DNA of 64,000 nt, taken from positions 25,427,141 to 25,491,140 of the forward strand of contig CP136065.1 in assembly GCA_032622095.1 (NCBI GenBank). The letters are read 5' to 3'. Within the stretch, counting starts at the first letter, position 1, and each line of letters begins with the position of its first letter. The position numbers and the translations under genes were made by a program. The notes beneath the pieces are model-generated. The model saw only the letters and a list, made by a program, of their open reading frames with translations. It had not been told where the DNA came from and did not search any database. Source of the stretch: Siphonodentalium dalli. Taxonomy: Eukaryota; Mollusca; Scaphopoda; Gadilida; Siphonodentaliidae. Shown piece after piece: positions 57,477 to 64,000 of the stretch.

Positions 57477-58855
57477 TTCCAATCTGACATAATCATCTCA
57501 TTTCTTCTTATTTCGAAATGGTGTTAGATTGGATTCTATTGTAATTTTCGAAATAAACCTTTGGGAGGCTAAATTAAGTATGTAAATGTTGTATGTGTTG
57601 TCATCCGACTGACTGGAGCCATGTCAACAGCTTTAATTGATTTCTTGTCGAAACAATGTGGATTATAAGAATGGCTGGATATTGGTTAGAACATGCAACT
57701 TTTATCAAAAAGTGTTCTACAATTAAATCTGCCACAAAATCGCACGAATAACAGCATAAAAAATAACAAAATCACTCGAAATGTTTATAATATAATTAAA
57801 GGCACATAATTCCTGAGGTGCATGCAACGAGGTTTCTTATGGAACACACAGCTCGTGTAAGAGCATATATATAGTGAATATATAGTCAACCCATGCATCT
57901 GACAGATAGTTGAACTTCTCCCCAAAATGCGAGGCTCGGTCATGAGTTTGTCCACAAAGATAAGCGGGCAATTCGATTCTCCTCTAAGACTTCTCTTGGC
58001 CGCTATATTTTTCCCAAGCCTTTTTCATTCGTTCTCGTAAGACGTTATGTTCAGCCCAAGTACCTAAAATACACAGAATCGAATCCTTAGTGTCGCGAAC
58101 CAAATCTCTATTTTAGCTGTGATACATGTACTGTACACGTTTTGTGGTGCAGCATTCCAGCTTAAACTTATTAGCTCCACACATGTAGCCATTAATAAGG
58201 TGAAGAAATTACAGAAGTAGTGATCTGAAATGTTAGAATATGGTGCGTGACGAAAAGCTTAATAGGGTGACTGTCAGTAACAACATTTCGTATGCGAAAA
58301 CACGCTCTGTTAAGGACAAAGACAATTCAATGTCTGTTTGGGGTTAAATGTCAAGAAAAATTTAGGTTAAAATATATTTATCTAAATATTTAGTATATTA
58401 AGTAATTTTTATTGCTTTCTTTTCTGCCTTTAAATTAAATGATAGCATTGGGCCGAGAAAATAATTTGACTAAGAACTCAACAGATTTTGTTCTGATTGA
58501 AACTACATAATGTAATGAATATTTCAAGAGATTTGATTTGTACCATGAAAATATTTTTAGGGAAATGGATTTAAAATAGGGTGGGTAGGGAAACTCCAAC
58601 CACAAACATTTTTTTCTTTGGCCTAAAAGCAAAGAATAGAAAGTATGAGTTTAGAAGCTTTGGAATAGCGATTTCAATCGTGGTCAGTTAAAAAGTGAGT
58701 AAACTTGAAAACTAGCGCTGTCTGTAAACCCGCCGATCTATAAGAGATCTTACACCCAAGGCCGTGCACCAGACACAGGTCCCTGCATAAAACGGTATGG
58801 CCATTGCCCTATACCAGGGGTTAGGGTATATCTCACACTAAAATTTGGTTTAGTA
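57477..58855. other. Intron sequence, no recognisable feature
   Basis: AT-rich; nothing recognised. Confidence 0.5.
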
Positions 58856-58859
58856 AAAT

Positions 58860-59150
58860 TTTAAACAGTTGTAAATGTCGTGCCTGACATATCATCAACT
58901 GGAAATTTCAGACAAGAAATAGGTTGAAATTGTTCTGATGGTTTGATTTTCTAACCAGTATTAGCGTCAAATTTGTAGTTTTAAAACAAAAGTACATGTA
59001 GAATCTTTTCCTAATTTTAGTAAATGTTTTGGACTTGAATGCCCAACAGTTGGAAAGAATGGAAATTTCCAACAGTCAGGAAGTTTGCTTCATAGGTTGA
59101 AATATTTCAACTCTTAGGGGACGGGTTAGATGGAAATTGAAACCGGACTT
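58860..59150. repeat. GGAAATTTCC-type dispersed repeat
   Basis: ATCAACTGGAAATTTCAGAC, AATAGGTTGAAATTGTTCTG and GGAAATTTCCAACAGTCAGG in the same order as at 47340-47580. Confidence 0.65.
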
Positions 59151-59366
59151 GTTTCGGTATGGTCCAATCGGGGAGGGGGGCGCTGCAGGTAGCAATTCCA
59201 ATGTGAACACCGCCAACTACTGAGATACTCCATACTGCAGCCACGCCCCTCTGTGGTAAACACATACTCTCCCAAGACCAGGGCACTGTATTCGGCTCTA
59301 TTGATACAAGTAAATTTAGACAGAGGGTATATATACTTGAGCAAAAAAATACGTAGGATCGTCGGG

Positions 59367-59824
59367 TTAACAGACAGCATGTATCTCAAAAGAGAAGGAA
59401 TTAACCCTTTACCCAACAGAACGACCATGTGCCAATGCATTCTCTTATATATGCGAGTCGACCATAGGTCGCCTCGCATATATAAGAGAATGCATTGGCT
59501 TAACACATTAAAAATTATAAAATTGTTAAAGATTGTAAGAAAAAATGTTAAAAAAAGATATTTTTTAGGCCAATGCATTCTCTTATATATGCGAGGCGAC
59601 CTATGGTCGACTCGCATATATAAGAGAATGCATTGGCACATGGTATAACTGTAACTATCACAATGTGGTCAAGGAGCCGGTTCCAATGATATCCATATTT
59701 GTATGGTTCTATTGAGACAGACCGAAGATATTTTAGGCTGTTGAAGCTTTATTTGGCCGGTTTTGGCCGGTTTGTTGGGTAAAGGGTTAACAGACAGCAT
59801 GTATCTCAAAAGAGAAGGAATTAA
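59367..59824. mobile_element. piggyBac-type MITE family B with 38-bp flanking duplication
   Basis: The element is 59401-59790 with the usual ends and two palindromes. The 38 bp upstream (59367-59404), which begin and end in TTAA, are repeated exactly downstream (59787-59824). The duplication is therefore TTAA-30 bp-TTAA instead of the usual TTAA alone. Confidence 0.85.
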
Positions 59825-60931
59825 TGCATGATTAAAAAATCAATATAAAATACCAACACCATGAAAGTAATATAGTCTACGCGTTTCTTTTCTTTAAAAT
59901 CTGGTGCATTTATGGCCCGAAATATAAGGTATGCCACTTCAATAGATACAGGTAACTACTATATAATTGTGAAAATAAATGAATAATTGTTCCACGTGCA
60001 AAAGTAAGTGGCAGACATATTGCATTATAGGTATATATTGAATAATTCGCGTGCGTGTAGAATGCAGACCCAACGAGGCATTGAATGATTCAAGGCCTCC
60101 CATGGAGACGATTACTCTACATGTAATGTCAACAACATTTACCATTCCTTAGAATCAAAAGCCATTCAATTAAGGACTCGTATATGGTCCCGTCATTGAG
60201 CTGTACTGAATTGTCAAAGCTTGCATGTTTTGTTGTTTGGTATAACCATGCAGGGTCCTTGAATAGTTTAGAAGAGTCCCGGTGTATACAACGGCGGATA
60301 CGATTTCTGAATACATGTATATAAAAGAGCACCGCACAGAGTTTCTGAATACATGTATATAAAAGAGCACCGCACAGAGTTCCCCCGTAAAAGTGGCTTT
60401 TAGGTGATGTTTATTACATTTCTTACGTGCCTTGATTCGAAGGATGTTTTAATCGGGCCAGCAATGACTGAACAACAATTGTTGCATCTGCATATACATC
60501 AGTGTGGTCCATGACCATGGCAAATATCATTCACATTCAAATCGGAACTAAGATGACGAGGTTGCGAATATGGGCGTATTTTATACTCTAAGGGCCATAA
60601 CTTCATATGGAAAAACCTCGGGGTACCCTGGAGGAGGTTATAACGGCGCTTGTTTTTCAAACTTTAATTAAATAAATATTTTTTTAAAATTATAATAATC
60701 TCGCTATGGGCTTATTTCAGAATCAAATAACTCCAATATAAACCTATGTGAATATGATGTTATTTGCACGAGGATATGTTTCAGCATCGGATATACGCTC
60801 TTGCTCCAGTTGAACAGAGAAAAAAATGAGAGCAAACCAAAAATTCGACAATATGAAACAGTAGACTATATTTCTTTGAATTTCTATTTTAAATAGGAAA
60901 GATATAGGACAAAATTGTGCAAACAACTTAC
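59825..60931. other. Intron sequence with a short tandem duplication
   Basis: A 41-bp piece (TTTCTGAATACATGTATATA and onward, to GCACCGCACAGAG) is doubled at about 60304-60379. Nothing else recognised. Confidence 0.6.
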
Positions 60932-61708
60932 TTAGTTCGTCTCTCCTATAGCGGTATTGGTCTGGGTCCTGCAACCGGTTGCCGAAGACACCATTATGGT
61001 ATATAGACTTGGTGGTGCTCTGCTTGTGATCTGTGGTATAACCGGGACAAACGTTCTGTCTCATCGCGTTGCTGAGCAACGAATACTGAACGTTCATTCC
61101 ATCGTCGTATTTAACAACTTCCGTGGGCACCTCACTTCTCTTCATTCTTTTATATTTCTCAACCTGTTCCTCCAACAGTTGTTGAACGACGTCCTTGTCC
61201 GATAACAGAGAGTCACACACTCGGCTTCCAAACTGGTGCCTGATGTTTGGCGGCAGGTCAATGCACGCTTGTGGTTGCCGGCTCGTGCATGTATGAGGTT
61301 GATCGGTTGATGACTCTATTCGTCTGGCGCGCCGGCCGTAAGCAGGGCGAACACCAGTCGGGGCGTTTTCATTATAATTGACAGGTATGTCCATTCCTGG
61401 GCGTAACATATCGCCGATTAGGCTGTATGAATGCACAGGTGGTTTCTTTCCATATTTGGCATGATTAAAGCTACTTCGTGAATTTAATCCAACCGTGTTC
61501 ATATCAGGAGTGTGTTCGATGTCCTTCGTGGTGAACCACTGATGCGGGCGATCCCGAACGCTCCCAGTGTGTGCCGAACTGATATTCGACGCCTGAGCGT
61601 TGAACCTCAGAGCAGCTTCCTCCTTGCGTTTGATAGATGCTTCTGTGCCTGAGAGGCTTAATCGCAATTTGTTGACATCTTCTTTGGATGCACTTAATAT
61701 CACTTCAC
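60932..61708 (-). CDS. TEX33: TEX33/CIMIP4-like protein, exon 2
   Basis: A largely open 259-codon exon between an acceptor (CCGCCACTTTCAG, AG at 61709-61710) and a near-perfect donor (CTAA then GTAAGT; GT at 60931-60930). It contains LPPNIRHQFGSRVCDSLLS followed by VQQLLEEQVEKYKR. This matches the conserved core of testis-expressed protein 33 (TEX33, now CIMIP4), a microtubule inner protein of ciliary doublets; the match is from memory. N-terminal to it, HQWFTTKDIEHTPDMNTVG and SYSLIGDMLRPGMDIPVNY are probably disordered. Phase 1 at both ends fits exons 1 and 3, and the joined coding length (1380 nt) is an exact multiple of three. Confidence 0.75.
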
Positions 61709-61710
61709 CT

Positions 61711-63370
61711 GAAAGTGGCGGAGTTGTTCATATAAATATACGCCCACGCTAAGGCTAAGCTACCAAGGGAATCCTCTTTAAAAAGTTAGACCACGCTAGA
61801 GCTAACAAAATCTGATCTTGTACCTAGAGATTCGATTCCCTTGCTTTATCTGCACTAACATCGTTAACAAATGAAAGTGTCAATGACACTCAACTTTATA
61901 GGTGAAATTGGGGAGGCGTTAAGTTTATGTTGAACAATCAATAGCACGATCACGAATAAGTAAAGTCATAACGTTTTGGTGTAGGTGTTGTGTTATGTAA
62001 ATGAATTTGTTTTCATTTCAAACATGTCAGATGCATGGTGTGCCGGTGGTTTTAAATGTGAAATTCAAGATGGCTGCTGGGCCAGCTGAGGGCCATGTTT
62101 TATTTACGAATTTTTATAAAATGTTGATGGCTCCCATCTAGAGGTCACCCCAAAGAACCACATGAAGTTTGGTGACGAACAGATTATTGATGTTGCTTGT
62201 AGGGTGTATCGAAGGATTTAGCCATGTAAAGAGTAAACACTAAGAAGGGAGCTGGTGGCCATGTTTTCACTCCGAAATAGTTCTCCAATATTCACGTGGG
62301 CTGCATGGTGTGCTGGCGAATTTTTAATGTGAAATCAAAGATGGCTTCTGGTGGCCATGTTTTCAATTTACAAATTTCGGGGAAAAAATCAATGGCTCCG
62401 GGGGCCATCTAGGGGTCACGCCGAAGATCCATATGAAGTTTTGTGACGGTCGTATGAAGGATGTGGCCTGTAGGGGAGCCAAATATTTAGTCATGCAAAG
62501 AGTAAAATCCAAGATGACCGATGTTTTTCTACGAATTTCAGAAAAAAATTATGGCTGTATAATCATGATAATATGCCAGAGGAAATTGTTGGCCGATTGT
62601 GTTGACGTTGTGAACACGTTTTTATTTTACAAGGATATCCACAATTCCACATACTGCGGGTTTCGTCCATTCATTTTTTCCACAGTAAAATTCCTTGTTT
62701 GACTTTGAAATTTGTGAATTGTGTGTCCGTACGAACATTTCAGATTGTAACTGGTATGTTAATAGCCCAGTTCAGGTATAAATTATACCCACTTACTACG
62801 GGGTTCGTCCAACTCATTGCTACCAGAGTTACGGCCCTTGTGACCTTTGTTGGACGTTTCTTATTGAATTTTCACTCTATACAGACATTTTACATTGTAA
62901 TACAATAGTCAGACTTGAATTTTTTGGAAAGCTAATAGACCAGGATTGATGGAAAATAATGACATGATTTGTGCATGTCTTTTTGTCAGAGTTATTGCAA
63001 TATTCTCTATCTTTGCTTCACATTTAGCATTGTTACTCATGCAAGTACCAACAGTTGTCCAGATTTGAATAAATTTGGAATAGTGATAGGTCAATATCAG
63101 GGGAAAGGATACAATAGGTTTTATCCATTGGTTTCCTCAGAGTTATGGAGTTTCTTGGATTTAGAACATAACAAAAGTGTCCATCCATACAAATATTTAG
63201 TATCGTCCACTCTATAAATTGAGTTTCTTGAGCATTATATGCCACGCTTTGTGTTGCATCTGTTATAATCGCAACCTAAAAGACATCCACGAACTTATAA
63301 AACTCTTCAAGCGTGATCGAAATACCGTACATGTATACTTGCTTATAGGTCCATATAAATATTAATCTAC
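61711..63370. other. Intron 1 of the TEX33-like gene, with a diverged tandem repeat
   Basis: Two units about 265 bp apart share GCATGGTGTGC-GG, AATGTGAAAT-CAAGATGGCT, GGCCATGTTTT, AGGTCACCCCGAAGA-CCA and CATATGAAGTTT (about 62030-62200 and 62300-62450). No other feature. Confidence 0.55.
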
Positions 63371-63638
63371 CTGGTAGTGTGTCGTGGGGTGGCACTGGAT
63401 ATGCGTATCTGTTCGTCCTTCTCTTCTTCTCTTGTTCCTCTTCGTATTTCTTTGTGTCGAGTTTATGCAGCTTGTCTGCGTCTTCCTTGTCGACCCTTTC
63501 CAGAGATGATCCGAACAGGGAGTGCTTTGGTTTAGCCTTGCTCGGCTTACTCTGGTTAGAAAACCAATCTACCCGCGCCGTGTTTGTCGTATCAGCTTGA
63601 TGGCCAGATGAAGGCTGCAGTGCATCGACTGATGCCAT
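63371..63638 (-). CDS. TEX33: TEX33/CIMIP4-like protein, exon 1 (first coding)
   Basis: ATG at 63636-63638 opens MASVDALQPSSGHQADT, then a charged stretch (LERVDKEDADKLHKLDTKKY, EEEQEKKRRTNRYAYPVPPH) and ends in the donor CCAG then GTAGAT (GT at 63370-63369). An acceptor-like CCACAG just before the ATG suggests an untranslated exon further right. The gene runs right to left over at least 13 kb. Confidence 0.7.
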
Positions 63639-63639
63639 T

Positions 63640-64000
63640 CTGTGGATTGGGTGAAGAATATTTTTAAATCACAATCCAATCAGGGCCGTGTCTAGAAGGT
63701 CTCCGTTTGGGGGGGGGGTGTATTTCCAACTGCATCCTCCTTGAACCAGACCAATCCATGTGCACCCCTTGGTACGTCAAGCTGTCCAGTTGTTGGATAT
63801 TGTTGACCTGGACCCCCTAAGTTCCTAACTTAAGGTTCTAAAGACAATTTCCAGCTGATGGCCATTTCATATTAAACTTTTGACAAAATGTATTACAATA
63901 TTCTAATGTAATGTTCGTATATGCCGGGCATCCGTCCTGTGGTAAGATCTAACCCCCACCCATAATAAAAAACATTCTCTCACTTCTTTTAGTTTTATAT
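63640..64000. repeat. GGAAATTTCC-type repeat remnant with poly-G
   Basis: A poly-G run near 63710-63718, TATTTCCAACTGCATCCTCC, and CCAGCTGATGGCCATTTCAT near 63850, all phrases of the poly-G/GGAAATTTCC family. Confidence 0.4.

Noticed and set aside
9036-59648. Recurring open frames with peptides such as RIYKRMHW and ANAFSYICESTIGRLAYIRE
   Set aside because: They come from the palindromes of the TTAA MITEs and recur on both strands.
1-64000. tRNA and rRNA genes
   Set aside because: No cloverleaf with A and B boxes and no recognisable rRNA core was seen. A tRNAscan-SE run would settle it.

Overview
This is an animal (eukaryotic) genomic window: AT-rich, repeat-dense, with spliced genes separated by kilobases of non-coding DNA. 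LINE retrotransposons, several MITE families, a long satellite, and a tandemly duplicated GT11 alpha-1,2-fucosyltransferase gene suggest a lophotrochozoan, perhaps a bivalve mollusc. That placement is an inference with low confidence.

Real host genes are few. A GT11 fucosyltransferase is present as two intact, nearly identical copies (27938-28917 and 32810-33789, + strand) on a tandem segmental duplication of about 5 kb (27785-32628 and 32631-38144). A more diverged third copy is cut by the left window edge (2-355) and its 3' end is partly repeated. On the minus strand, three exons (63371-63638, 60932-61708, 50489-50823) join with compatible splice phases into one 459-residue protein resembling TEX33/CIMIP4, a ciliary microtubule inner protein. 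Its second intron is about 10 kb and full of repeats.

Layout: 1-2.9 kb, fucosyltransferase end, foldback elements and two inverted minisatellite clusters. 2.9-5.7 kb, a nearly complete LINE (minus). 6-12 kb, intergenic sequence with a poly-G-ended DNA element and a TTAA MITE. 12.1-15.1 kb, a second, broken LINE (minus). 15.1-18.8 kb, three related units of an unfamiliar element coding for a lysine-rich protein, with a FLYWCH zinc-finger exon and an inverted satellite monomer between units 2 and 3. 19.5-20.3 kb, a dimeric satellite. 20-27.8 kb, intergenic with nested MITEs. 27.8-38.5 kb, the duplication. 39-40 kb, clustered TTAA MITEs. 40.2-46.2 kb, about 122 copies of a 49-bp satellite. 46.3-48.7 kb, two Harbinger-like remnants, one carrying a MADF exon split by a later insertion. 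50.5-63.6 kb, the TEX33-like gene.

The most unusual object is the element at 15.1-18.8 kb. Its 5' leader, protein-coding region and 3' end are studded with strong hairpins, many with 9-14 bp perfect stems. Between units the stem sequences change while pairing is kept. This is the best candidate here for an undescribed, RNA-structured mobile element. Elsewhere, piggyBac-type MITEs with TTAA ends dominate the dispersed repeats; one is flanked by a 38-bp direct duplication that itself begins and ends in TTAA.
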